Positions 8,600-16,951 of a stretch of 64,000 nt of DNA are shown here, piece after piece. The stretch's first letter is position 1; every line of letters begins with the position of its first letter. Under the pieces are notes generated by a model. That model saw only the letters and a program-made list of their open reading frames with translations, was not told the DNA's origin and ran no database searches. A program made the translations under genes and the position numbers. Source of the DNA: Candidatus Amarolinea dominans (lineage in GTDB: Bacteria; Chloroflexota; Anaerolineae; SSC4; Amarolineaceae); the NCBI GenBank assembly GCA_016719785.1, contig JADJYJ010000008.1, positions 248,001-312,000 on the forward strand. The letters are read 5' to 3'.

Positions 8600-9373
8600 A
8601 TGCGTTCACTGAACGGCAAGACGGTTCTCATCACCGGCGCCAGCAGCGGCATTGGCGCGGCGTGCGCACACGCGTTCGCCGGCCTTGAGGCGCGGCTGCT
8701 GCTGGCTGCGCGGCGGCTCGACCGGCTGCAGAAGTTGGCCGCGGCCATCTACGCCCAGCATGGGGTCGAAGTGCATACGATCCAACTGGATGTGCGTGAC
8801 CAGCCGGCTGTCGAGGCCGCCATCGGCGGTTTGCCCGCGGCCTGGGCCGTCGTGGACATCCTCGTCAACAACGCGGGCCTCAGCCGCGGGCTGGACAAGC
8901 TGCACGAAGGCAAGCTGGCCGATTGGGAAGAGATGATTGACACCAACATCAAGGGCCTGCTCTACGTCAGCCGGGCCGTCATTCCGGGCATGGTGGCGCG
9001 CCGCTCTGGACATGTCATCAACATCGGTTCCATCGCCGGGCACCAGGTTTATCCGAGCGGGAATGTCTACAGTGCGACCAAACACGCGGTGAACGCGCTG
9101 ACGCAGGGCATGCGCATAGACCTGCTGGGCACGGGCGTGCGGGTAAGTACGGTGGACCCCGGCATGGTGGAGACAGAATTCAGCCAGGTGCGCTTCCACG
9201 GCGACGAGACTCGTGCGGCCAAAGTCTACCAGGGACTGACCCCCTTGACCCCGGACGATGTGGCGGACGCCGTCGTCTACTGCGCCACCCGCCCCGACCA
9301 CGTCAATATCAACGAGATCATCATCATGCCGACGGCGCAGGCTACGGTGACCATGGTCGCACGCGTACCGTAA
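8600..9373 (+). CDS. Short-chain dehydrogenase/reductase (YdfG-like SDR)
   Basis: 257-residue NAD(P)-dependent oxidoreductase of the classical SDR family. The nucleotide-binding motif TGASSGIG is at 12-19, NNAG at 90-93, and the catalytic residues Ser144, Tyr157 and Lys161 (YSATK) are in place. The pattern VSTVDPGMVETEFSQVRF resembles the YdfG group, which act on serine or 3-hydroxy acids; substrate assignment is only a suggestion. The ribosome site AGGAG is seven bases upstream. It converges with the next gene with a gap of nine bases and is not in an operon. Confidence 0.88.
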   Translation: MRSLNGKTVLITGASSGIGAACAHAFAGLEARLLLAARRLDRLQKLAAAIYAQHGVEVHTIQLDVRDQPAVEAAIGGLPAAWAVVDILVNNAGLSRGLDKLHEGKLADWEEMIDTNIKGLLYVSRAVIPGMVARRSGHVINIGSIAGHQVYPSGNVYSATKHAVNALTQGMRIDLLGTGVRVSTVDPGMVETEFSQVRFHGDETRAAKVYQGLTPLTPDDVADAVVYCATRPDHVNINEIIIMPTAQATVTMVARVP

Positions 9374-9382
9374 TGATTGAAA

Positions 9383-11398
9383 TTACCGGTTTGGAATGAG
9401 CTGTCTCCACGTTGCCCTGATTTGTTCGGGTGACCAGTCCTGCTCCAGCAGCCAACCGATGGCCGCGCTGCAGCCGCGACAGAACGTCTCGCTGTCGAGG
9501 GTATCTATCTGAGTCAGGGGGGGCCAGTGTGCCGGTGTGGAATCGGTGCGCAGCGTAAAGGTGAGAATGGTATCGTGTTTGAGCGCGTTGAGATTGGCGA
9601 TGTGTGCGGAGATAGGATTTTCGGAAAACACCACGTGTGCGTTGACGAGGCAAAATCCAGCCTGACGTAGAGCCAGGGTCAGCTCCGCCCAGGCGTTGGG
9701 GTCCCAGTGATGAAACGTGAAAACCAGCCGACCGGTCCCTGGTTTGAGGACGCGAGCGCATTCACGCAGAATGCCGCCCAGAATTGCCATGAAACTGGTG
9801 TCCCCATTGGCTGCCGTTGATGCCACTGCGCTGTGGGCTGTGTCGTAAGTCCAATTGGCTTCGGTTGGCAGCAGCCGCGCCAGCCAGACGCGAAAAAAGG
9901 CCGCCAGGTCGCTGTACTGAACACTGTCGTAATAGGGAGGGTCGGTGACAATCAGGTCCACCCCGTGATCTTTTAGGGGCAGGCGGCGTGAGTCGCCGTG
10001 GATCAGCCAGAATGCTTGCTCGCTGTTCTGCAGGGATGACTCGTCTGTTACTTCGATGCCGCCATCTACTTCGCCCACGATTTTGACCTGCTGCCATTGA
10101 CGATTGGCGTCCAATTTGCGTTCGACAGGCGCCAGCGCCCATTGTCGCCCGCGCTCGATGCGGTCACGAAAGAGGGCCTGCAGATTTCCCGAGGCTCGCC
10201 GTCCATTGACCGGATTGTTCTCGGCCGCCGTGTATTGAAACACATAGGCATGCAGACCAAACACATGGCGAATTGCGCCCGGCCGGTTCTTGAACCAACC
10301 TTTGTAACCGCACAGCATGGCGTTGAACTCAAGCGAGGTCGAGATCAACAGGGCCAGATTGAGTCTGACGACATCTCGATAGCCCTGCACCAGTCGGACG
10401 GCATGATACAGGTAGAGGAGTTGGCGCGACGAGAAGAGGTCGAGGTAGGAACGCACCTGGCGTGTCAACAAATCACTAGATTTTGGACCAGGAGCAATGT
10501 CGAAAGCGCACAACGGGCTGAAATCGAGCTGGCAGCGTAACGCGTCTGCCGACCGCAGCCTGGTCAAATCGGCTTCAGCGGGCGACCGAAAGAAGAATCC
10601 GTGCTCAGGGCATTGGCCGGCAATGGCGATAGGCGCGTAACGTGCGTAGAAGGGCAGATCGAACCGTTCGGCGTATTTCTGGCCGCAGGTGGTGCAAGCA
10701 GCATCGTCCTTGGTGACGAGGCGCACCGGGCTGGCTGCGCCGGCCGGCGATGCAGTGTCGTCACTAACAGCCCATGTTTCGGGCCAGATGCGAATCACGC
10801 GCCCAGCCTCATGGCGCAGGTCGAATTGATCAACCTGAACCACGTCACCACAAGCACATTGCTTGCGTAGACCGTACAGGGTAAACTGCGAATCCACCGT
10901 CTGTGCGCACTCTGGACATTCGGTTTGATAATAGGAGCCGGTCAACCGGTGTAGATCGTGAAAGAAAGCATGGAAGGCCGCGCGTAGTTCGTTGAGCGGC
11001 GCCTGCGTCAACGACGCGCGCGCCTGGACAATGGGAATGGGATCAACATCGGCGCCGATCACACTGGCGCCCAGTCGCAGCGCCTCATGCAGCGTGGTTC
11101 CCCCGCCCATCATGGGGTCGAGCACGACCTTGCCTGCCAGACCGCCTGGCGCGTAGTAGTCTCGGCGTTGAGGGTCGCTGACGAACTGCTTGAGGATGGT
11201 GCGAAAGGTGGAGCCGCAGCGCCGCGCCCACCATTTGTGCAAATAGGTGTTGGGGCGAAAGAGGTGCTTGTTGAACGCCTCGACTTCGGCCAGCGCGTTG
11301 GCGAACTCCTCAGGAAACGGGGCATTCACCATGAGACCCTGATCGGGCGCATGGGCCAGTTCATCGAAAGTCAGTTGACGCGTGTATGGCGTGGTCAT
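9383..11398 (-). CDS. Orphan DNA methyltransferase with zinc-ribbon insert
   Basis: 671-residue predicted amino-methyltransferase acting on DNA. Near the N-terminus NTYLHKWWARR is followed by the AdoMet-binding block VVLDPMMGGGTTLHEALRLG (93-112). The catalytic block VTDPPYYDSVQYSDLAAFF lies near residue 487. Between them are cysteine clusters (CPECAQTV...CACG, and CTTCGQKY...CPEHGFF) that look like zinc ribbons. The KWWARR-plus-DPPYYD layout resembles the DUF1156-type methylases seen in some defence loci, though here it stands alone with no restriction partner. The start is at ATG 11398. Target sequence and function in defence or regulation are unknown. Confidence 0.8.
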   Translation of the reverse strand: MTTPYTRQLTFDELAHAPDQGLMVNAPFPEEFANALAEVEAFNKHLFRPNTYLHKWWARRCGSTFRTILKQFVSDPQRRDYYAPGGLAGKVVLDPMMGGGTTLHEALRLGASVIGADVDPIPIVQARASLTQAPLNELRAAFHAFFHDLHRLTGSYYQTECPECAQTVDSQFTLYGLRKQCACGDVVQVDQFDLRHEAGRVIRIWPETWAVSDDTASPAGAASPVRLVTKDDAACTTCGQKYAERFDLPFYARYAPIAIAGQCPEHGFFFRSPAEADLTRLRSADALRCQLDFSPLCAFDIAPGPKSSDLLTRQVRSYLDLFSSRQLLYLYHAVRLVQGYRDVVRLNLALLISTSLEFNAMLCGYKGWFKNRPGAIRHVFGLHAYVFQYTAAENNPVNGRRASGNLQALFRDRIERGRQWALAPVERKLDANRQWQQVKIVGEVDGGIEVTDESSLQNSEQAFWLIHGDSRRLPLKDHGVDLIVTDPPYYDSVQYSDLAAFFRVWLARLLPTEANWTYDTAHSAVASTAANGDTSFMAILGGILRECARVLKPGTGRLVFTFHHWDPNAWAELTLALRQAGFCLVNAHVVFSENPISAHIANLNALKHDTILTFTLRTDSTPAHWPPLTQIDTLDSETFCRGCSAAIGWLLEQDWSPEQIRATWRQLIPNR

Positions 11399-11538
11399 GG
11401 CCCCAATTGTAGCACATGACCGGCGGGTGCGGCGAAATCGGGGCCGGCCATGCCTGTTTCCGTGCTGTCACGCTCCTTCCCGTATTTTCTCAATTTGTAG
11501 GGGCGCACCCTTGCGGTCGCCCGCGCTGGCAGGCGCTA

Positions 11539-11567
11539 TTGAAGGAACAGGAGCGCAGTGATATAAT
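11539..11567 (+). promoter_or_regulatory. Promoter of the small YkgJ operon
   Basis: TTGAAG at 11539-11544, a 17-base spacer, TATAAT at 11562-11567 with an extended TGa element. It lies 115 bases before the first gene. The rest of the 11399-11682 gap shows no gene. Confidence 0.7.
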
Positions 11568-11682
11568 ACAGGTGCGTTCTAGGTTCGAATCAATCTTTTC
11601 TGCAGAATGGCAGTGAGGTTCGGTAATAGGGAAGTTGAAAGGTACGTAACAACAATGCCGGTCATCCTTCGCGAAAGAGGAT

Positions 11683-12072
11683 ATGAGTCTTCAGATGAAT
11701 ACACCACTTGTTACGATCAACACACGTTCGCGCAATGGACGGTCTCGTTCTGTCATTGTTCCTGTGTCAGTTCCCGATCTCGATGATGTGAGGGCGCTGG
11801 CTGTGCAGCTCCATCGCGGCGGCAAATCGTATCAGGGCCGCATGTGGGGATGGGAAGTTACCTATGAGCCAGAATTCGATGAGCCGCGTGCCGAAGTTGA
11901 AGTCCCTGATGGCCGAGGTGGATTCATCACGCAAATGATGCGAGTGTGGGCGCCGGCAAGTTTCACGATTGGTGAGAGTGGTGTCTGGTTTTTTTCGCTC
12001 CTGTGGGAAAATGGCGCCGACGGAGAGCCTGTCGAATTTCTTGACGACCGCAATATCCTGGAAGAAGCCTGA
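11683..12072 (+). CDS. Hypothetical protein
   Basis: 129 residues, family not recognised. The sequence is beta-strand rich and soluble, with no signal peptide or membrane span. Hydrophobic aromatic clusters (MWGWEVTYEPEF, GVWFFSLLWENG) suggest a compact fold. The chosen ATG has GAGG only two bases upstream; an ATG four codons later is an alternative. It ends four bases before the YkgJ-family gene, so the two are probably co-transcribed. Confidence 0.65.
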   Translation: MSLQMNTPLVTINTRSRNGRSRSVIVPVSVPDLDDVRALAVQLHRGGKSYQGRMWGWEVTYEPEFDEPRAEVEVPDGRGGFITQMMRVWAPASFTIGESGVWFFSLLWENGADGEPVEFLDDRNILEEA

Positions 12073-12076
12073 ACCG

Positions 12077-12373
12077 ATGGATTGTCGCGTGGGTTGCGGG
12101 GCCTGTTGCATCGCCCTTTCGATTTCATCCCCGATTCCTGGTATGCCCAGCGGCAAGCCGGCCGGGGTGCGCTGTGTGCAGTTGACGGCCGATAACCGCT
12201 GCCTGTTGTTTGGCCTGCCCACGCGGCCATTGGTCTGCACACGGCTGCGCCCCATGCCAGAGATGTGCCGCGACTCTGCCGACGAGGCCCTGACCTGGTT
12301 GACCTGGCTGGAGCAGGTGACAGCACCGACCGACGCCCTGACCCTTTTCAGGCTTGACGGCGATCCGGCCTGA
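12077..12373 (+). CDS. YkgJ-family (UPF0153) cysteine-cluster protein
   Basis: 98 residues with eight conserved-type cysteines (3, 7, 10, 11, 33, 42, 54, 64) in the pattern CRVGCGACC, GVRCVQL, RCLLFG, RPLVC and PEMC. This is the zinc- or iron-sulphur-binding signature of the YkgJ family, whose biochemical role is not established. I start at the ATG just before the first cysteine (MDCRVGCGACC), the usual family start; the open frame extends upstream within the previous gene. Confidence 0.85.
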   Translation: MDCRVGCGACCIALSISSPIPGMPSGKPAGVRCVQLTADNRCLLFGLPTRPLVCTRLRPMPEMCRDSADEALTWLTWLEQVTAPTDALTLFRLDGDPA

Positions 12374-12410
12374 ATTGGCCTGGGCGACGCCTCGCGCTTT
12401 GTCAACGCCT

Positions 12411-12450
12411 CTAACACTTTCCTAACACTGCGCTAGCGCAAATCTAACAC
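12411..12450. promoter_or_regulatory. Palindrome with three CTAACAC repeats upstream of dnaK
   Basis: CTAACAC occurs at 12411, 12422 and 12444, and the perfect 12-base palindrome TGCGCTAGCGCA lies at 12429-12440 between the last two. It is 150 bases upstream of dnaK and could be a regulator site. It does not match the CIRCE heat-shock operator. Confidence 0.35.
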
Positions 12451-12588
12451 AAGACGACTAGAATAGAGCACGTAGTCTGGACACGCCCCCGGACAACGTG
12501 CCCTTTTTGTCATGCAAGCACGGAAATCAGGTGCAGGCAAAGGCTGGTTGCTGAGTTCACATAGACATGGCATCAGTGGAGGAAAGCG

Positions 12589-14502
12589 ATGGGAAAAATT
12601 GTAGGCATTGACCTGGGAACGACGAATTCTTGTATTGCCGTGGTAGAAGGCGGCGACGTGACGGTGATCCCGAACGCGGAGGGCGGCCGCACCACTCCGT
12701 CGGTGGTGGCGTTCACTAAGACCGGGGAGCGCCTGGTTGGGCAGACGGCCAAACGCCAGGCGGTGGTAAATCCGGAAAACACTGTTTTTTCGATCAAACG
12801 TTTTATGGGACGCCGCGTGGCGGAGACGCAGAGCGAGCAGAAAATGGCGCCCTATCCTGTCATCGAAGGCCCGGCGGGCGATGCGCGGGTGCGTCTGCCC
12901 ATCAACGGCAAGACGCATACGCCGCAGGAAATCTCGGCCATGATTCTGCAGAAGCTCAAGACAGACGCGGAGACCTACCTGGGCGAGCCGGTGACCGAGG
13001 CGGTGATTACGGTGCCGGCCTATTTCAACGACGCACAGCGCCAGGCCACGAAGGACGCCGGCAAGATTGCCGGTCTCGATGTCAAGCGCATCATCAATGA
13101 ACCGACGGCCGCGGCGCTGGCCTATGGCCTGGACAAGAAGACCAATGAGACGATCCTGGTCTTCGACCTGGGCGGCGGCACCTTCGATGTGTCGGTGCTG
13201 GAAGTGGGCGAAGGCGTGATCGAGGTCAAGTCCACCAATGGGGACACCCACTTGGGCGGCGATGATTGGGATCAGCGCATCATCGCTCATGTGGCCGATG
13301 AGTTTCGCAAGGAGAATGGGATTGACCTGCGCCAGGACCGCCAGGCGCTGCAACGTCTCAAGGAAGCGAGCGAGAAGGCCAAGATCGAACTGTCGAGCGT
13401 GATGGAGACGGACATCAATCTGCCGTTCATCACCGCAGACTCGGCCGGGCCAAAACATCTGCAGATTCGCCTGACGCGTGCCCGCTTCGAACAGTTGACG
13501 GCCGACCTGGTGGAGCGCTGCGTCAAGCCGTTCAAGCAGGCGCTGGAGGATGCACGCCTGCAAGCGCAGGACTTGAAGGAAGTGGTGCTGGTGGGCGGCG
13601 CGACGCGTATGCCGATGATCCAGGACCTGGTGCGCAGGTTGACGAATGGCAAGGAGCCGCACAAGGGGGTCAACCCGGACGAGGTGGTTGCCATCGGTGC
13701 GGCGTTGCAGGGCGGCGTTCTGGGCGGCGCGGTCAAGGATGTGCTGCTGCTCGACGTGACGCCGCTGAGCCTGGGCGTCGAGACACTGGGCAGCGTCATG
13801 ACGCCGGTCATCGAGCGCAACTCGACGATTCCGATCAAGAAGAGTCAGGTTTTCAGCACGGCAGAGGATGGGCAAACGGCCGTGACGATTCACGTGCTGC
13901 AGGGCGAACGCCCCCTGGCAAGCGACAATATCAGCCTGGGGATGTTCAACCTGGAAGGGCTGCCGCCTGCGCCGCGTGGTCTGCCGCAGGTGGAGGTGAC
14001 CTTCGACATTGATGCGAACGGCATCCTGCATGTGGCGGCTAAGGACAAAGCTACGGGCAGCGAGCAATCCATCCGCATCACGGCCTCTACAAATCTGAAG
14101 AAGGATGATGTGGAGCGCATGGTGCGTGAGGCGGAACGCAATGCAACCACCGACAAGCGACGCAAGGAACTGATCGAGGCGCGCAACAATGCCGATGCCC
14201 TGATCTACACGGTGGAAAAGGCGCTGCGCGATCTGGGCGACAAGGTGCCTTCTGCCGATCGGAGGCGCATCGAGGAGCAAGTGACCGCGCTGCGTAAGCT
14301 GAAGGAGGGCGAGGATACGGCCGCCATTCGCCAGGCCAGCGAGCAGCTACAGCAGGCCAGCTATGCGCTTTCACAGCAGATGTACAGCCAGGCTGGCGGC
14401 GGTCCCACGAACGGTCACGGCCCAACCGGCGCCGACGGCTATGACCAGGGCGACCGGCGCAGCGACGAAGATGTAGTCGAAGGCGAGTTCAGGCCGGTCT
14501 AA
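12589..14502 (+). CDS. dnaK: Chaperone DnaK (Hsp70)
   Basis: 637-residue cytoplasmic ATP-driven chaperone that binds exposed hydrophobic peptides together with DnaJ and GrpE. The N-terminal ATPase has [17 protein letters not shown], the phosphate loop [18 protein letters not shown] and [11 protein letters not shown]. The peptide-binding domain follows from about residue 390, then a helical lid and the acidic DnaK tail ending [12 protein letters not shown]. The start has GGAGGAAAGCG directly upstream. It stands alone: neither grpE nor dnaJ is adjacent. The upstream region lacks a CIRCE operator, so control differs from HrcA-type systems or relies on another site. Confidence 0.97.
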   Translation: MGKIVGIDLGTTNSCIAVVEGGDVTVIPNAEGGRTTPSVVAFTKTGERLVGQTAKRQAVVNPENTVFSIKRFMGRRVAETQSEQKMAPYPVIEGPAGDARVRLPINGKTHTPQEISAMILQKLKTDAETYLGEPVTEAVITVPAYFNDAQRQATKDAGKIAGLDVKRIINEPTAAALAYGLDKKTNETILVFDLGGGTFDVSVLEVGEGVIEVKSTNGDTHLGGDDWDQRIIAHVADEFRKENGIDLRQDRQALQRLKEASEKAKIELSSVMETDINLPFITADSAGPKHLQIRLTRARFEQLTADLVERCVKPFKQALEDARLQAQDLKEVVLVGGATRMPMIQDLVRRLTNGKEPHKGVNPDEVVAIGAALQGGVLGGAVKDVLLLDVTPLSLGVETLGSVMTPVIERNSTIPIKKSQVFSTAEDGQTAVTIHVLQGERPLASDNISLGMFNLEGLPPAPRGLPQVEVTFDIDANGILHVAAKDKATGSEQSIRITASTNLKKDDVERMVREAERNATTDKRRKELIEARNNADALIYTVEKALRDLGDKVPSADRRRIEEQVTALRKLKEGEDTAAIRQASEQLQQASYALSQQMYSQAGGGPTNGHGPTGADGYDQGDRRSDEDVVEGEFRPV

Positions 14503-14509
14503 CCTTCTG

Positions 14510-14546
14510 AGAATTCGGAGGTCTGCTTTGCAGGCTTCCGAATTCT
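14510..14546 (+). terminator. Hairpin after dnaK
   Basis: Perfect 10-base inverted repeat AGAATTCGGA / TCCGAATTCT with a GC-containing interior, eight bases after the dnaK stop. The T-rich tract expected after it is now separated by an inserted element that begins at 14548. Confidence 0.6.
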
Positions 14547-14547
14547 T

Positions 14548-14689
14548 CAGCAGTTCCAAATGTAGCACACATTCAACCGCAAAGAACGCAGAGAACACAA
14601 AGAAACGGCAGATCAGACGCAAATCGGCAACTTCTCTGCGTTCTTTGTGATCTCTGTGGTAAAAAACCAGGCTACATTTGGAACTGCTG
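14548..14689. mobile_element. MITE-like element, family A, copy 1 (142 bp)
   Basis: Ends are perfect 19-base inverted repeats (CAGCAGTTCCAAATGTAGC at 14548-14566, complement at 14671-14689). Flanks are a perfect 9-base direct repeat CGAATTCTT (14539-14547 and 14690-14698), which is a target-site duplication. The interior forms a long hairpin (GCAAAGAACGCAGAGAACAC ... CTCTGCGTTCTTTGTGATC). There is no coding capacity, so a transposase must act in trans. A second copy with its own 9-base duplication is at 22902-23046. Confidence 0.88.
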
Positions 14690-14705
14690 CGAATTCTTTT
14701 CCGAC

Positions 14706-14734
14706 TTCCGAAACCGGCAAGTCTGTGATATAAT
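14706..14734 (+). promoter_or_regulatory. Extended -10 promoter of the zinc peptidase gene
   Basis: TGATATAAT (extended -10, TATAAT at 14729-14734) with weak -35 TTCCGA at 14706. It lies just beyond the inserted MITE and 55 bases before the start codon. Confidence 0.6.
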
Positions 14735-14789
14735 ACGCGCGCTTGTTGACCCATGTTTTGCAGCACAGAGGGGCTTGAAGGAGTCGAAA

Positions 14790-15500
14790 ATGTGGTTTTG
14801 GAATCCACTCTATTTCCTGTTTACATTACCGGCGCTGATCCTGGGCCTTGTTGCGCAGGCCATGGTGAAAGGCGCGTTCAGTAAGTATTCGCAGGTGCGC
14901 ACCAATGGCGGCCTGACCGGCGCGCAAGCGGCCAGCTCGATCTTGCGCAGCTTTGGTCTCTTCGACGTGACCGTGGAGGAGACGCAGGGCATGCTGACCG
15001 ATCATTATGACCCGCGCAGCCGCACCCTGCGCCTGTCGCCCGATGTCTACCGCAACAGTTCGATTGCGGCCGTTGGCGTGGCCGCGCACGAAAGCGGGCA
15101 TGCCTTGCAGCACGCCAAAGGCTACTGGCCGTTGCAAATTCGCACACAGATGGTGCCGACGGTGCAGCTTGGCTCCTGGCTCGGCCCGATCATCTTCATG
15201 GTTGGCTTCTTCCTGGGCGGCCAGGTCGAAGGCTCGCTGGGCTACTATATTGCGCTCGCTGGCTTGATCCTGTTCGCAGCGGTGGCCCTCTTTGCTGTCG
15301 TGACCCTGCCGGTCGAGCTGGATGCCAGCCGCCGCGCCAAGCAAGTCCTGGTCTCCGAGAATATCCTGGATCGCGGCGAGATGGATGGGGTCAATCGCAT
15401 GTTGAACGCCGCCGCTCTCACCTACGTGGCAGCGGCCGTGCAGGCGATTATGACGTTGCTCTACTATGCCTACATTTTGTTCGGCCGCCGGCGCGACTGA
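14790..15500 (+). CDS. Membrane zinc metallopeptidase (YugP-like)
   Basis: 236 residues. The zinc motif HESGHALQHA is at 100-109, between an N-terminal membrane anchor and two or three C-terminal membrane spans (LGPIIFMVGFFLGG, IALAGLILFAAVALFAVV, TYVAAAVQAIMTLLYYAYILF). This matches the YugP/DUF2268-like membrane peptidase family common in Gram-positive bacteria and Chloroflexota, whose substrates are unknown. I prefer ATG 14790 with AAGGAG six bases upstream over an in-frame TTG at 14775 that overlaps that site. Confidence 0.85.
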   Translation: MWFWNPLYFLFTLPALILGLVAQAMVKGAFSKYSQVRTNGGLTGAQAASSILRSFGLFDVTVEETQGMLTDHYDPRSRTLRLSPDVYRNSSIAAVGVAAHESGHALQHAKGYWPLQIRTQMVPTVQLGSWLGPIIFMVGFFLGGQVEGSLGYYIALAGLILFAAVALFAVVTLPVELDASRRAKQVLVSENILDRGEMDGVNRMLNAAALTYVAAAVQAIMTLLYYAYILFGRRRD

Positions 15501-15579
15501 TCGCGGCGCGGCTCTGTTTCCGATGTGATTCTGCGTTACACTCTGCGCAGAATCTTTGCTTTAGAAACGAGGTATCTGC

Positions 15580-16923
15580 ATGTCGAATTCGAGACGCAAT
15601 CTGATCGTTGCTATCATTGTTCTGGCCGGTGCATTGCTTTTGCTCTGCATCTGTGCCGTCGGCGCCTGGTTTGCCGTTCGTCCAAGCCTGGACCGGGCGG
15701 ACTTTCTACAAGGCCTGCAGCCAACCGCGGCGATCACGCGCCAGGTCGCGCCGGCCACCGCGACGCCGGCACGCTCCCAACCGCGTGCCACCGCGACCCC
15801 GGCCAAGCAACCGTCGGCGCCGGCCAACCCGCCAACCGCGCCCGTCCTGCCTACAGCCGTGCAGGCGCCGGCTGGTGCAGACATCGAAACGGCACTTCTG
15901 ACCAACCTGTACGAACGGGTTAATCCTTCCGTGGTCAACATCACGGTTTTGGGCCGGGCCGGCGAACAGGTGGCGCCGGGGATGGGCATTCCAACGCCGG
16001 AGAACCCCGATGAATTGGTACCGGTCAGTCAAGGATCAGGCTTCGTCTGGGACGCGGAAGGCCATATCGTCACCAATGCGCACGTGATTGAAGGCGAGGA
16101 TGGGGTGCGCATCACTTTCTCAGATGGCACGTCGGCCACGGCCGAAGTGATCGGCGCCGACCCTGATTCAGACCTGGCGGTTGTGAAGGTTGATCCCGCC
16201 ACGGCAGCCCTGGTGCCGGTGGCGCGTGGCAGCATGGACGCTGTGCAGGTGGGACAGCGCGTGGCCGCGATTGGCAATCCGTTTGGCTATAACGGCACGC
16301 TGACGGTGGGGGTGGTGAGCGCCATTGGCCGTTCCATCTCCTCGCTGACGCAGTTCAACATTCCCAGCGTGATCCAGACCGACGCGCCGATCAACCCTGG
16401 CAACTCCGGTGGCCCTCTGCTCAACATGGACGGCGCAGTGATTGGCGTCAACGCGCAGATCGAGACTTCGAATGGCGTGCGCGCCAATTCGGGCGTTGGT
16501 TTTTCCATTCCGATTAGCATTGTCGAGCGCGTGGTGCCCGCGCTGATCAACGAAGGCGTCTATCGCCATGCCTACCTGGGCATCAGCGGCAGCACCTTCA
16601 GCCCCTTCTGCGCCGACGTGCTGGGGATTGATCCTGCAGTGCGCGGCGCGTATGTCAATGAAGTCGCCAACGGCGGGCCGAGCGACAAGGCCGGCCTGCG
16701 CGGCGGCTCGCAGGCGGTTGACAAGCTGACCTGCCCGGAGATGGCCGGCGGCGATCTCATCACGGCCATTGATGATCAGCCGGTGGCGCGTTTCGACGAT
16801 CTCCTGATCTACCTGGAGACCTACAAAGGCCCTGGTGACACGGTGACGCTGACGGTGCTGCGTGATGGGCAGGAACAGAAGATCGCGGTAGAACTGGGCC
16901 GCCGACCCCAACGCAGCCAGTAG
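15580..16923 (+). CDS. HtrA/DegP-type trypsin-like serine protease with PDZ domain
   Basis: 447-residue envelope protease for damaged proteins. Residues 10-32 are a membrane anchor or uncleaved signal, followed by a Pro/Ala/Thr-rich linker to about 95. The catalytic triad is His168 (VTNAHVIEG), Asp198 (DPDSDLAVVKVD) and Ser276 (NPGNSGGPL). A PDZ domain follows from about 335 (GAYVNEVANGGPSDKAGLRGG, then GDLITAIDDQPV). The ribosome site is GAGGTATCTGC. It follows the zinc peptidase gene by 79 bases, so both may serve membrane protein quality control. Confidence 0.93.
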   Translation: MSNSRRNLIVAIIVLAGALLLLCICAVGAWFAVRPSLDRADFLQGLQPTAAITRQVAPATATPARSQPRATATPAKQPSAPANPPTAPVLPTAVQAPAGADIETALLTNLYERVNPSVVNITVLGRAGEQVAPGMGIPTPENPDELVPVSQGSGFVWDAEGHIVTNAHVIEGEDGVRITFSDGTSATAEVIGADPDSDLAVVKVDPATAALVPVARGSMDAVQVGQRVAAIGNPFGYNGTLTVGVVSAIGRSISSLTQFNIPSVIQTDAPINPGNSGGPLLNMDGAVIGVNAQIETSNGVRANSGVGFSIPISIVERVVPALINEGVYRHAYLGISGSTFSPFCADVLGIDPAVRGAYVNEVANGGPSDKAGLRGGSQAVDKLTCPEMAGGDLITAIDDQPVARFDDLLIYLETYKGPGDTVTLTVLRDGQEQKIAVELGRRPQRSQ

Positions 16924-16951
16924 GGTTGGCAAATTCAATTTTTGCGGTTGT

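Noticed and set aside
12374..12588. CIRCE (HrcA) operator upstream of dnaK
   Set aside because: No TTAGCACTC-N9-GAGTGCTAA or close variant is present.
12433..14280. 615-codon minus-strand open frame opposite dnaK
   Set aside because: A shadow of the conserved dnaK coding strand, with no domain of its own.
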